Part shown: piece by piece, positions 1 through 9,073 of the stretch | Layout: each line of letters starts with the position of its first letter | Numbering within the stretch: the first letter of the stretch is position 1 | Assembly (NCBI RefSeq): GCF_905397275.1 | Contig: NZ_CAJPUY010000003.1 | Location: 186,001-250,000 of the forward strand | Origin: Cupriavidus yeoncheonensis | Lineage (GTDB): Bacteria > Pseudomonadota > Gammaproteobacteria > Burkholderiales > Burkholderiaceae | Direction: 5' to 3' | Length of the DNA stretch: 64,000 bases | Position numbers and translations under genes: made by a program | The notes under the pieces: model-generated | Told to the model about the DNA's origin: nothing | Database searches by the model: none | The model's input: only the letters and a program-made list of their open reading frames with translations

Positions 1-45
1 GCCGCTGGCGATCTGGCGGTCGTCTTCGATCAGCAGGATACGCAT
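1..45 (-). CDS. Response regulator, N-terminal fragment (partial at window edge)
   Basis: Only the first 15 codons are inside the window, read on the minus strand from an ATG at 45. They encode MRILLIEDDRQIASG. This is the beta-1 strand and acidic cluster (E7, D8, D9) of a two-component receiver domain, as in OmpR/PhoB-type regulators. The phosphoacceptor Asp and output domain lie outside, so the subfamily cannot be named. No strong Shine-Dalgarno precedes the ATG. A sensor kinase may follow outside the window, but this is not visible. Confidence 0.7.
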   Translation of the reverse strand, partial: MRILLIEDDRQIASG

Positions 46-222
46 GGCGGCAGTTCGGGCAGGACGTCGGGCATGGCTGGATCAGCCGGGAAGGAAGACA
101 GGAAGCGGCAGGCGCGGCGTGGGGCACACGCGAAAACCGCGATCCGCAGATTGTACAGGCCGCGGCCCTTGTCTTCCTTTCGGTTTGCCTTCAGCACCAG
201 CGCCCGGGCGCGCGTGCGCGCC

Positions 223-525
223 TCAGGCCACCTGCAGCGAAGCGGCGGCGCGCTCGATGAACTGGGCCAGGTCGATGTCGCGCTGGGTCAGGCCGTTGGC
301 GTCGTGCGTGGACAGGGTGATGTCCACGCGGTTGTAGACGTTGAACCACTCGGGATGGTGGTCGGCCTTTTCCGCCTGGATGGCGACGCGCGTCATGAAC
401 GCGAACGCGGCGTTGAAATCGGGGAAGGTGAAGCGCTTCTGGATGGCGTCGCGGTTGTCGACGTCGATCCAGCCGGGCAGTTCGGCGAGCAGGGTGGCGC
501 GCGCCTGGGGCGAAAGGGGTGTCAT
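223..525 (-). CDS. phhB: Pterin-4a-carbinolamine dehydratase
   Basis: This 100-residue protein has the normal family length. The enzyme dehydrates 4a-hydroxytetrahydrobiopterin after phenylalanine hydroxylase turnover, so the cofactor can be recycled in the cytoplasm. The family signature is visible as H56-H57-P58-E59-W60 followed by [14 protein letters not shown], with H74 as the further conserved histidine. The open frame extends upstream to 591, but those codons look non-native and the family normally begins near MTPLS, so the ATG at 525 was chosen. The gene lies 99 bp downstream of phhA on the same strand and the two are probably co-transcribed. Confidence 0.93.
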   Translation of the reverse strand: MTPLSPQARATLLAELPGWIDVDNRDAIQKRFTFPDFNAAFAFMTRVAIQAEKADHHPEWFNVYNRVDITLSTHDANGLTQRDIDLAQFIERAAASLQVA

Positions 526-624
526 GATGGGCTCGATCAGGAGAAAGAAAAAAACCGGCCCGCCCTGGCAGGCTTGCCGGCATTGTTTCACAAAGCGGAA
601 AACCGTGCGGTCAGCCGCCTGCCG

Positions 625-1575
625 TCAGATATCGTCGCTGTCGCCCCAGCCTTCGCGGGTGCCCACGTTGAGCACCTGGTCGCCTTCGGCCACGTCGCCG
701 GCGCCCAGCGTCGGCAGGTCGCGCAGTTCCTGGTACAGCGGCGCAAAGTCCGGCCGGGTCGCGTCGAACAGCTGCTCGAAGTTGTCGATCACGAAGTAGG
801 TCTTCTGGAACGTGTCGATGCGGTAGCGCGTGCGCATGATGCGGCGCACGTCAAAGCCGATGCGGTTGGGGCTGGCCGAATCGAGGCTGTAGATCGACTC
901 GCCCTGGCTGGACAGGATGCCGGCGCCATAGATGCGCAGGCCTTCGGGCGTGCGGATCAGGCCGAATTCCACCGTGTACCAGTACAGCCGCGCCAGCATG
1001 TCCAGCGCGCCCAGGCCCGCCGCCTTGAGGCCGCCCTTGCCGTAGGCCTCCATGTAGTCGGCGAACACCGGGTTGATCAGCAGCGGCACATGGCCGAACA
1101 CGTCGTGGAAGCAGTCCGGCTCCTGCAGGTAGTCGAGCTGCTCGGGCTTGCGCATCCACCAGCTGGCCGGGAAGCGGCGGTTGGCCAGGTGATCGAAGAA
1201 CACCTCGTCCGGCACCAGGCCCGGCACGGCGACCACCTGCCAGCCCGTGGCGCGCATCAGCGTCTCGTTGAGCTGGTCGAACTCGGGCACGCGGTCCTTC
1301 TCCATGCCCAGCGTGGCCAGGCCTTGCAGGAATTCGTTGCTGACACGACCGCGCAGCATCGACGCCTGGCGCTCATAGAGCTTGCGCCAGATGGCATGGT
1401 CGGTGCTGGTGTAGCGGTGCACCGGTTGCGCGATGGTGAAGTCCGGGCGCAGTTCCTGGCCGGACAGCAGGCCGGCGTCGAACTGCTCCCTGAGCTTGTC
1501 GGTCATGGTGCCCTGGAAGGCGCCGTCAAACTGGCCGGAAGCCTCCTGGGCCGGGGCGCTGGCGATAGCGGACAT
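625..1575 (-). CDS. phhA: Phenylalanine 4-monooxygenase
   Basis: This 316-residue protein is a monomer-type bacterial aromatic amino acid hydroxylase. It converts phenylalanine to tyrosine using tetrahydropterin, O2 and Fe(II). The iron-binding facial triad is visible: H157 and H162 in FHDVFGH and E203 in YTVEFGL. The N-terminal ~40 residues are variable and there is no ACT regulatory domain, as expected for bacterial enzymes. The ATG at 1575 is preceded by AGGAGA at good spacing. phhB follows on the same strand. The Lrp-type regulator is divergent across a ~155 bp gap, which suggests it controls this pair. Confidence 0.96.
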   Translation of the reverse strand: MSAIASAPAQEASGQFDGAFQGTMTDKLREQFDAGLLSGQELRPDFTIAQPVHRYTSTDHAIWRKLYERQASMLRGRVSNEFLQGLATLGMEKDRVPEFDQLNETLMRATGWQVVAVPGLVPDEVFFDHLANRRFPASWWMRKPEQLDYLQEPDCFHDVFGHVPLLINPVFADYMEAYGKGGLKAAGLGALDMLARLYWYTVEFGLIRTPEGLRIYGAGILSSQGESIYSLDSASPNRIGFDVRRIMRTRYRIDTFQKTYFVIDNFEQLFDATRPDFAPLYQELRDLPTLGAGDVAEGDQVLNVGTREGWGDSDDI

Positions 1576-1689
1576 CGGATTTGTCTCCTGGTTTGGCGCG
1601 GTGCGCTGTGATGCGGTTTATCTGCGTAGTTTAGGCGTGCAGTGCTGCAATCTGGCCGCAAAATTAGCCTTTGCGACAGACTTGGTGCG

Positions 1690-1695
1690 TATAAT
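1690..1695 (+). promoter_or_regulatory. Candidate -10 element for the Lrp-type regulator
   Basis: A perfect TATAAT lies in the phhA/lrp divergent gap. No good -35 box sits 16-18 bp upstream. A start site near 1702 would leave ATG 1716 almost without a leader, which favours the second in-frame ATG at 1731. Confidence 0.4.
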
Positions 1696-1730
1696 TCGCG
1701 CCATATAGGTAATCAATGCGGGAAATACGT

Positions 1731-2204
1731 ATGGTGTCACTTGACCAGTTCGACCTGGCGCTGATTGCGGCCCTGCAGGCCGACGGGCGCTCCACCCACC
1801 AGCAGCTTGCCGAGCGGGTGCACCTGTCGCCGAGCCAGGTCGGCCGTCGGCTGGCGCGGCTGGAAGCCGACGGCGTCATCACGGGCTATCGCGTGAGCCT
1901 GTCGACCCAGGCGCTGGGGCTGGGCGTGCAGGTCTTCATCAGCGTCAAGCTGGCGCACCACGGCGACACCATCATCGAGCGCTTCAGCGAGGAAATCCTG
2001 CTGCTCGAGGAAGTGCAGGAGTGTTATTCCGTCGCAGGCGAGGCCGACTACCTGATCCGCGTGGTGGTGCCCGACCTGCCCACACTGGCCGATTTCACGA
2101 TGAAGCGGCTGATGCGGGTGCCCGGCGTGGAAAGCGTGCGTTCCAATATTGTCCTGACTGCGCTCAAGTGCGAGGGCGCCTTGCCGCTGTCGCACCTGCG
2201 CTGA
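1731..2204 (+). CDS. Lrp/AsnC family transcriptional regulator
   Basis: The protein has 157 residues from this start (162 if ATG 1716 is used). An N-terminal winged helix-turn-helix spans about residues 5-55 (DQFDLALIAALQADGR, LSPSQVGRRLARLE). A C-terminal ACT-like/RAM effector domain follows (about 65-150). ATG 1731 is preceded by GGGA seven bases upstream, while ATG 1716 has no SD, hence the choice. The family binds amino acids and acts locally on divergent genes. Its position facing phhAB suggests control of phenylalanine catabolism, as an inference. Confidence 0.9.
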   Translation: MVSLDQFDLALIAALQADGRSTHQQLAERVHLSPSQVGRRLARLEADGVITGYRVSLSTQALGLGVQVFISVKLAHHGDTIIERFSEEILLLEEVQECYSVAGEADYLIRVVVPDLPTLADFTMKRLMRVPGVESVRSNIVLTALKCEGALPLSHLR

Positions 2205-2300
2205 AATATTTGTCGGCCGCGTTGCAGGTTTGCGTGCCGGCCTTGCACTCCCAAACGTCACATGTCACCCTCGCCGGGTGCTTTGACGGGAGATCGCAGG

Positions 2301-5300
2301 ATGATGGGAATCGTTGCCCGAGGGGAACCTGGCAGGCGCGCGTCGGCAAGCCGCGTTGCGATGGCCGGCGTGCTGGCATGGCTGTCGGTGTCGGCGGCGT
2401 TCGCGGCGCAGGTCACGCGCTTCTCGCCGGAGGGAACGGTTCCGCAGGTGCGCCAGGTGGCGATCCGCTTCGACGAAGCCATGGTGCCGATGGGCGACGT
2501 CAAGGCGGCCGCCCCGGCGGCCCTCTCCTGTACCGGCGCCGCCACGGCGGGGCAGGGGCGCTGGGTCGATGCCAGCAACTGGGTGTTCGACTTCGAGCGC
2601 GACCTGCCGCCGGGCGTGCAGTGTTCCGTGCGGATGTCCGCCGGCCTGCGCAGCGTGGCGGGCAAGCCCTACGCGGGCAAGGCCGAGTACCGGTTCGAGA
2701 CCGGCGGCCCCACCGTGGTGTCCAGCCGCCCGTCGGGCGGTGAGATCGAGGAAGACCAGGTCTTCGCGCTGCGCTTCAATGGCGCCGCCACCGCGGCCTC
2801 GGTGCGCGATCACGCGTGGTGCCAGGCGGAAGGCCTGGGCGAACGCATTCCCGTGCGCCTGCTGAGCGGCAAGGAACGCGACGCCGTGCTCGACGCCATC
2901 TACTGGAAGCGCCTTGCCAGGGACACGCCCGACGCGATCCACCTGCTGGCCTGCCAGCAGCGGCTGCCGGCCGGCGCACGCATGCAGCTCGTGCTCGGCG
3001 CCGGCATTGCGACGCCGTCGGGCATCGCCACGCGCGACGAGCGCCGCTTCGATTACGCCGTGCGCGAGCCGTTCACCGCGAGCTTCAGTTGCGAGCGCGA
3101 ACACGCGCAGTCGCCGTGCACGCCGCTGCGGCCGATGACGGTCTCGTTCTCCGCGCCGATCGCGCGCAAGCTGGCCGAGCACGTGATGCTCAAGACGCCG
3201 TCAGGCCCGCGCGCGCCGCAATTCGATGCCGATCTCGCGCCCGATGCGGGCGTGACGTCGCTCACCTTCGCCGCGCCGTTCCCGGAGAAGGCCGAGTTCA
3301 CGATCGAGGTTCCGCGCGACCTGAAGGATGACAGCGGCCGCACGCTGTCCAACGCCGACCTGTTCCCGCTCAAGGTGTCGACCGCGGCCATGCCGCCGCT
3401 GGCCAAGTTCGCAGCGGCGCCGTTCGGTGTGGTGGAACGCTTCGGCGAATTGCCCAAGGGCAAGGCCCCGGCCGACTATCCGCCGCTGTTGCCCGTGACG
3501 CTGCGCAACGTGGAAGCCGACCTGCAGGTGCGCGGCGTGCAGGCGCAGGCGGGCACGGTGATGAAGCTCAAGGTCGATGACGATGGCGCCGTGCTGCGCT
3601 GGCTTGGGCTGGTGCGCCGCATGCACGAGACCAGCTGGACGCGCGCGGAACTCGACGCGGTGCTGGCGGGACGTTCGCCCTACGGCGTGAACAATCCGCG
3701 CAATGCCCCGTCGATCGAATCGCGCTCGGTGTCGCTGCTGGAACGTGCGGCGGGCGTGCAGAAGCTCTCGGTGCCCAGGCCTTCGGGGGATGCGCCGCGG
3801 CCGTTCGAGGTGGTCGGCATTCCGCTGGCGGAGCCTGGCTTCCATGTGGTCGAGATCGCCTCGCCGATGCTTGGTGAAGCGTTGCTGGGCAAGCGTGCGC
3901 CCATGTATGTGCGTACGGCGGCGCTGGTCACCAACCTCGGCGTGCATTTCAAGCTGGCGCGCGGCGAGGGCGACGGCTCGATGAGCGGTCTGGCGTGGGT
4001 CACGGCACTCGATGACGGCAAGCCCGTGCGCGACGCCGCCGTTGCCGTGCGTGACTGCTCCGGCAGGTTGCTTGGCGAAGGCCATACCGATGCCAGCGGC
4101 ATCGCGCGCTTCGCGAAGCTCGACGATGTGCGCGGCCGCAGCTGCGACGGCAATGGCCTGTCGGGCTATTTCGTCTCCGCACGCATTGCGGCCACGCATC
4201 CGGAGGCGCGCGGCAAGGCCGACATGGGCTTCGTGATGTCCGACTGGAACCGCGGCATCGAGACCTGGCGCTTCAACGTGCCGACCGATGCGAGCGCCGT
4301 GCAGACCGTGCGTGCGCATACCGTGTTCGACCGCACGCTGCTGCGCGCCGGCGAAACCGTGTCGATGAAGCATTTCATCCGCGCCGAGACTGCGCAGGGC
4401 TTTGCCTTGCCGCCCGCGAGCCGCAAGCTGCCACAGACGGTGGTGATCCGCCATGAAGGCAGCGGCCAGACCTACGAGCTGCCGCTGCAGTGGCGTAATA
4501 CCGCCACCGGCGGGCGCAGCGCGGAAAGCAGCTTCCAGGTGCCGCCCGCGGCCAAGCTCGGGGTCTACAACGTCGAGCTGCAGGCCGAAGCCAGCCGCGG
4601 CGATGACGTCGACGACAACAACGCGCGCGCGTATGCCAGTGGCAGCTTCCGCGTGGAAGCGTTCCGGCTGCCGGTGCTGGCGGGCACGCTGCAGGTCACG
4701 GGCGGGCAAGGGGGCAAGGGTGGCGCCGTGGTGGCGCCGGCCGAAGTGCCGGTCGGGGTCGAAGTGCATTACGTATCCGGGGGCGCCGCCATCGGCCTGC
4801 CGGTGCGCGTGTCGGCGCTGCTGCGCGACAAATGGGTCAGCTTCCCCGGCTACGACGAGTACTCGTTCACGCCGCCGCGCGCCACGCGCGAGAACACTTC
4901 CGGCGAGGAGGAGATGGAGCAGGTCGACGAGGGCCAGGCCCGCGACGGCGGCCAGAAGCTGGTCGCCGACAAGCTGCCGCTGACGCTCGACAAGAACGGC
5001 AACGGCGCTGTCACGCTGCGCAAGATGCCGAAAATCGATGCGCCGCGCGACCTTGTGCTCGAAGCCGGCTTTGCCGACCCGAACGGGGAGGTCCAGACGC
5101 TGCGCCAGACCGTGCCGGTATGGCCTGCTGCGGTGGTGGCGGGCATCCGCACCGATGGCTGGGTCTCGGTGAAGCAGAAGCTGGCCGTGCACGGCCTGGT
5201 GCTCGACACGCAGGGCAGGCCGGTGGCCGATGCGCCGGTGAAGTTCAACGCGCGCGCACGCATCACCACGTCCACGCGCAAGCGCGTGGTGGGCGGCTTC

Positions 5301-8300
5301 TACCGCTATGACAACCGCAGTCAGGGCCGTGACCTGGGCACGGTATGCGAAACGCGTACCGACGCGCAGGGCCGCGCGCGCTGCGATGTCACGCTGGACC
5401 AGGCGGGCCAGGTGGAACTGGTGGCGATTGCACGCGACAAGGACGGCCGCAGCGCGCAGGCGGCATCGACGGTTTGGGTCACGCGCCAGGGCGAGCTGTG
5501 GTTCGGCGGCGAGAACCATGACCGCATCGACGTGCTCCCCGAGAAGAAGCAATATGCGCCCGGCGAGACTGCCGTGTTCCAGGTGCGCATGCCATTCCGC
5601 CAGGCTACGGCGCTGGTGGCGGTGGAGCGCGAAGGCGTGCTCGAGACGCAGGTGGTCGAACTCCATGGCAGCGATCCCACCGTACGCGTGAAGGTCAAGC
5701 CCGAGTGGGGCCCCAACGTCTACGTGTCGGTGATGACGATCCGCGGACGCCTGCATGAAGTGCCCTGGTATTCGTTCTTCACATGGGGCTGGCGCCAGCC
5801 GGGCGAATGGTGGCGGGCGTTCCGCAGCGAGGGCAAGGAATACGCGGCGCCGACGGCGTTGGTGGACCTTTCCAGGCCGGCCTTCCGTCTTGGCCTGGCG
5901 GAGATCCGCGTCGGCAACGAGGCGCACCGGCTCGACGTCACCGTAACGCCGGACAAGGCCTCCTATACCGTGCGTGGCAAGGCGCGCGTAGCGCTGCAGG
6001 TGAAGCTGCCGGACGGCAAGCCCGCGGCCAATGGCGAGATCGCGCTGGCCGCGGTGGACCAGGCGCTGCTGGAGCTGATGCCGAACCACAGCTGGGACCT
6101 GCTCGACGCCATGCTGCAGCGGCGTAGCTACGGCGTGGAGACCGCCACCGCGCAGATGGAAATCATCGGGCGCCGCCACTATGGGCGCAAGGCGGTACCG
6201 GCCGGCGGTGGCGGCGGCAAGAGCCCGACCCGCGAACTGTTCGACACGCTGCTGCTGTGGAACCCGCGCGTGCAGCTGGATGCCGAGGGCAAGGCCACGG
6301 TGGAAGTGCCGCTCAATGATTCGCTGACCAGCTTCCGCATCGTCGCCGTTGCCGACCTTGGCGTGGGCCGCTTCGGTACCGGCAGCGCGACCATCGCGGC
6401 CACGCAGGACCTGCAGCTGATTTCCGGCCTGCCGCTGCTGGTGCGCGAGGACGACCGCTACCGCGCCATGTTCACGCTGCGCAATACGACCGGGCGGGCC
6501 ATGACGGTGCAGGCCAGCGCAAGCGCCACGCTGGTCGGCAATGCCAGCGCGCTGCCTGCGCAGACCGTGCAGATTCCGGCGGGCGAGGCACGCGAGATCG
6601 GCTGGGATGTCACCGCGCCGGCGCTGCTCGCGTACTCGCGCAGCGGCACGATCCAGTGGGAAGTGCAGGCCGCCGAGCAAGGCGCAGCGGGTGCGGCCGG
6701 CGCGGCGGACCGCATCAAGCTATCGCAGCAGATCGTGCCGGCGGAACCGGTGACGGCGCAGCAGGCCACGCTGGCGCAACTGACGCCGGGCCTGTCGGTG
6801 CCCGTCAAGGCGCCGCCGGGTGCGCTCACCGATCCGGCCGGCAAGCTGCGCGGCGGCCTGCAGGTGAACCTGCAGTCGTCGCTCGCAGGCGGCATGCCGG
6901 GCGTGCGCGAGTGGTTCCTCAACTACCCGTTCAGCTGCCTGGAGCAGCGCGCGTCGAAGGCCATCGGTCTCACCGACGGCACGGCGTGGGAAGCGCTGAT
7001 GAAGCAGCTGCCGTCGTACCTGGATGCCAATGGCCTGGCCTCGTACTTCCCGCTGCGCAGCGACAGCCAGAGCGGCAGCGTCGCCCTGACCGCCTACCTG
7101 CTGTCGGTCAGCGACGAAGCCGCGAAAGCGGGCCTGACGCTGCGCGTGCCGGACGAAATGCGCGCGCAGATGGAGCGCGGCCTGATGGCGTTCGTCGAAG
7201 GCCGCATCCGTCCGGATGCCTGGAGTCCTTCGGCAGCCACGATGGATCTCGAAGTCCGCAAGCTGGCCGCGCTTGAAGCGCTGTCGCGCACGGGCCACGC
7301 GCAGGCGCGCATGCTCGGGTCGATCCAGATCCTGCCGGCGCAATGGCCCACCTCGGCGCTGATCGACTGGACCATGCTGCTGTCGCGCATGCAGGACATC
7401 CCGCAACGCGAAGCGCGGCTGGCCGAAGCGCAGCAACTGCTGCGCGCGCGCCTGACGGTGCAGGGCACGCGGCTGGCGTTTTCGACCGAGCGCAGCGACG
7501 ACTGGTGGTGGCTGATGGCCGGCGGCGACGTGAACGCCGCGCGCCTGCTCGCGCTCGCCGCGGAACTGCCGGGCTGGAAGGACGACGCGCCGCAGCTTGC
7601 CACCGGGCTGATCGGACGCCAGGTGCGTGGCGCGTGGGGCACGACCAACGCCAATGCGTGGGGCATGCTCGCGATCGCGCGCTTTGCGCAGGCGTTCGAG
7701 AAGACGCCGGTGGCGGGCAGCACGCGCCTGTCGGTGAGCGGTGGCGGGGAGGGCGCGCGCAGCTTCGACTGGAGCCGCGCACAACGCCGCGACGGCGTGG
7801 CGCAGGGTGGCGTCGACCTGCCGTGGCCGGCGGGTGAGGGCGGCGGCACGCTGCAACTCGAGCATGCCGGCGCCGGACGTCCGTGGGCCACGGTGCGGGC
7901 CATGGCCGCGGTGCCGCTGTCGGGACCGCTGGCCGCCGGCTATCGCGTGCGCCGCACGGTGACGCCGGTGGAGCAGGCGGTGACGGGCAAGTGGTCGCGC
8001 GGCGATACATATCGCGTGAAGCTCGAGATCGACGCACAGGCCGACATGACGTGGGTGGTGGTCAGCGATCCGGTCCCGGCCGGCGCGACCATTCTCGGCA
8101 GCGGGCTGGGGCGCGATTCGGCAATCGCCACACGCGGCGAGCGGCGCAAGGGCATGGCCTGGGCTGCCTACACCGAACGCACGCCGCAGGCCTACCGCGA
8201 GTACTACGAATACCTGCCCAAGGGCAGCATCTCGGTCGAGTACACGGTACGCCTGAACAATGCCGGCGATTTCGCGCTGCCGCCGACGCGCGTCGAAGCC

Positions 8301-8366
8301 ATGTATGCGCCGGACGTGTTCGGCGCCGCGCCGAATGCGCGCCTGACCGTCGGAGCCCGCCCATGA
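2301..8366 (+). CDS. Bacterial alpha-2-macroglobulin with thioester (YfhM/MagD type)
   Basis: This protein of about 2,021 residues has repeated MG-type beta domains. The reactive thioester motif is intact: C1546-L-E-Q in NYPFSCLEQ. The C-terminus carries the typical PPTRVEAMYAPDVFG ending. The family traps proteases covalently in the periplasm and is commonly paired with PbpC, acting as a guard of the cell wall. Start ATG 2301 (or 2304) is preceded by GGGAG at 8 nt; an earlier ATG at 2262 lacks an SD. The N-terminus is a signal peptide ending SAAFA-AQ. No lipobox cysteine is present, unlike the E. coli YfhM lipoprotein. Its stop overlaps the next start by ATGA. Confidence 0.95.
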   Translation: MMGIVARGEPGRRASASRVAMAGVLAWLSVSAAFAAQVTRFSPEGTVPQVRQVAIRFDEAMVPMGDVKAAAPAALSCTGAATAGQGRWVDASNWVFDFERDLPPGVQCSVRMSAGLRSVAGKPYAGKAEYRFETGGPTVVSSRPSGGEIEEDQVFALRFNGAATAASVRDHAWCQAEGLGERIPVRLLSGKERDAVLDAIYWKRLARDTPDAIHLLACQQRLPAGARMQLVLGAGIATPSGIATRDERRFDYAVREPFTASFSCEREHAQSPCTPLRPMTVSFSAPIARKLAEHVMLKTPSGPRAPQFDADLAPDAGVTSLTFAAPFPEKAEFTIEVPRDLKDDSGRTLSNADLFPLKVSTAAMPPLAKFAAAPFGVVERFGELPKGKAPADYPPLLPVTLRNVEADLQVRGVQAQAGTVMKLKVDDDGAVLRWLGLVRRMHETSWTRAELDAVLAGRSPYGVNNPRNAPSIESRSVSLLERAAGVQKLSVPRPSGDAPRPFEVVGIPLAEPGFHVVEIASPMLGEALLGKRAPMYVRTAALVTNLGVHFKLARGEGDGSMSGLAWVTALDDGKPVRDAAVAVRDCSGRLLGEGHTDASGIARFAKLDDVRGRSCDGNGLSGYFVSARIAATHPEARGKADMGFVMSDWNRGIETWRFNVPTDASAVQTVRAHTVFDRTLLRAGETVSMKHFIRAETAQGFALPPASRKLPQTVVIRHEGSGQTYELPLQWRNTATGGRSAESSFQVPPAAKLGVYNVELQAEASRGDDVDDNNARAYASGSFRVEAFRLPVLAGTLQVTGGQGGKGGAVVAPAEVPVGVEVHYVSGGAAIGLPVRVSALLRDKWVSFPGYDEYSFTPPRATRENTSGEEEMEQVDEGQARDGGQKLVADKLPLTLDKNGNGAVTLRKMPKIDAPRDLVLEAGFADPNGEVQTLRQTVPVWPAAVVAGIRTDGWVSVKQKLAVHGLVLDTQGRPVADAPVKFNARARITTSTRKRVVGGFYRYDNRSQGRDLGTVCETRTDAQGRARCDVTLDQAGQVELVAIARDKDGRSAQAASTVWVTRQGELWFGGENHDRIDVLPEKKQYAPGETAVFQVRMPFRQATALVAVEREGVLETQVVELHGSDPTVRVKVKPEWGPNVYVSVMTIRGRLHEVPWYSFFTWGWRQPGEWWRAFRSEGKEYAAPTALVDLSRPAFRLGLAEIRVGNEAHRLDVTVTPDKASYTVRGKARVALQVKLPDGKPAANGEIALAAVDQALLELMPNHSWDLLDAMLQRRSYGVETATAQMEIIGRRHYGRKAVPAGGGGGKSPTRELFDTLLLWNPRVQLDAEGKATVEVPLNDSLTSFRIVAVADLGVGRFGTGSATIAATQDLQLISGLPLLVREDDRYRAMFTLRNTTGRAMTVQASASATLVGNASALPAQTVQIPAGEAREIGWDVTAPALLAYSRSGTIQWEVQAAEQGAAGAAGAADRIKLSQQIVPAEPVTAQQATLAQLTPGLSVPVKAPPGALTDPAGKLRGGLQVNLQSSLAGGMPGVREWFLNYPFSCLEQRASKAIGLTDGTAWEALMKQLPSYLDANGLASYFPLRSDSQSGSVALTAYLLSVSDEAAKAGLTLRVPDEMRAQMERGLMAFVEGRIRPDAWSPSAATMDLEVRKLAALEALSRTGHAQARMLGSIQILPAQWPTSALIDWTMLLSRMQDIPQREARLAEAQQLLRARLTVQGTRLAFSTERSDDWWWLMAGGDVNAARLLALAAELPGWKDDAPQLATGLIGRQVRGAWGTTNANAWGMLAIARFAQAFEKTPVAGSTRLSVSGGGEGARSFDWSRAQRRDGVAQGGVDLPWPAGEGGGTLQLEHAGAGRPWATVRAMAAVPLSGPLAAGYRVRRTVTPVEQAVTGKWSRGDTYRVKLEIDAQADMTWVVVSDPVPAGATILGSGLGRDSAIATRGERRKGMAWAAYTERTPQAYREYYEYLPKGSISVEYTVRLNNAGDFALPPTRVEAMYAPDVFGAAPNARLTVGARP

Positions 8367-9073
8367 GCTGGCTGGCCCTCATGATGCCGGCGCGCGTGCG
8401 CGAGTGGTGGCTGGCCGGCACGTTGGCGGGCGTGGTCTATGGTGCGCTGCTGGTGCAGGTAGCGATGGAATTGCCGGACGGCGCACCGCTGACCGGCCAG
8501 ATCGCGCTGCAGCCCGCGTGGAAGATCGCGATGGCGCTGATGCTGGCGCGCGCTGCGTGGTTCCATCGCCCGCTGACGGAGCGGCGCTGGCTGGTGACTG
8601 CGCTGGTGTGCTCCGCGATCGGGGATTTCCTGCTCGCGGTGCCGGCGCTGAGCATCTCGTTCATGGGCGGGCTCGGCGCCTTCCTGCTGGCACACCTCGC
8701 CTATCTGCGGGTACTGGTGCCGCTCGCGGGTGACTGGCGCGCGCACCGGCTGGTCGCGTGCGGCGCGATGATCGGGGTGGCCGGCACGATGCTGGGCCGC
8801 TTCTGGCCCAACCTGGGCACGCTGGCGGGAGCGGTCACGGTGTACGTCGTGGTGCTGGCGGCGATGGTATGCGCCGCGCTGGTGGCGAAGCTGCCGACGC
8901 CGTTTACCGCGCTGGGCGCGTTGTGCTTTGCGGCGTCGGACATGATGATCGGCATTGCGCGCTTCCTGGTGCCGTTCGACAGCTTCCAGCTTGGCATCTG
9001 GTGGACGTACGCGGCCGCGCAGGTGCTGATCGTCGCGGGCATCGTGGGGAATCGCGGAGAGCGTGAGGTATGA
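8363..9073 (+). CDS. YhhN/TMEM86 family membrane protein (lysoplasmalogenase-like)
   Basis: This 236-residue polytopic protein has about 7-8 hydrophobic segments. It shows the YhhN family landmarks: S-A-I-G-D-F-L-L, then F-M-G-G-L-G-A-F-L-L-A-H-L-A-Y, and a late F-A-A-S-D-M-M-I-G. Some family members hydrolyse the vinyl-ether bond of lysoplasmalogen. In most bacteria the substrate is unknown, so the activity here is inferred only at family level. The start overlaps the alpha-2-macroglobulin stop (ATGA) and its own stop overlaps the pbpC start (ATGA). Translation of the three genes is therefore probably coupled. Confidence 0.88.
   Translation: MSWLALMMPARVREWWLAGTLAGVVYGALLVQVAMELPDGAPLTGQIALQPAWKIAMALMLARAAWFHRPLTERRWLVTALVCSAIGDFLLAVPALSISFMGGLGAFLLAHLAYLRVLVPLAGDWRAHRLVACGAMIGVAGTMLGRFWPNLGTLAGAVTVYVVVLAAMVCAALVAKLPTPFTALGALCFAASDMMIGIARFLVPFDSFQLGIWWTYAAAQVLIVAGIVGNRGEREV

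Noticed and set aside
3201-6680. Very long open frame on the minus strand opposite the alpha-2-macroglobulin gene
   Set aside because: Its translation is Arg/His/Ala-rich with no domain, and the plus strand encodes an unmistakable full-length protein. It is a GC-rich antisense shadow.
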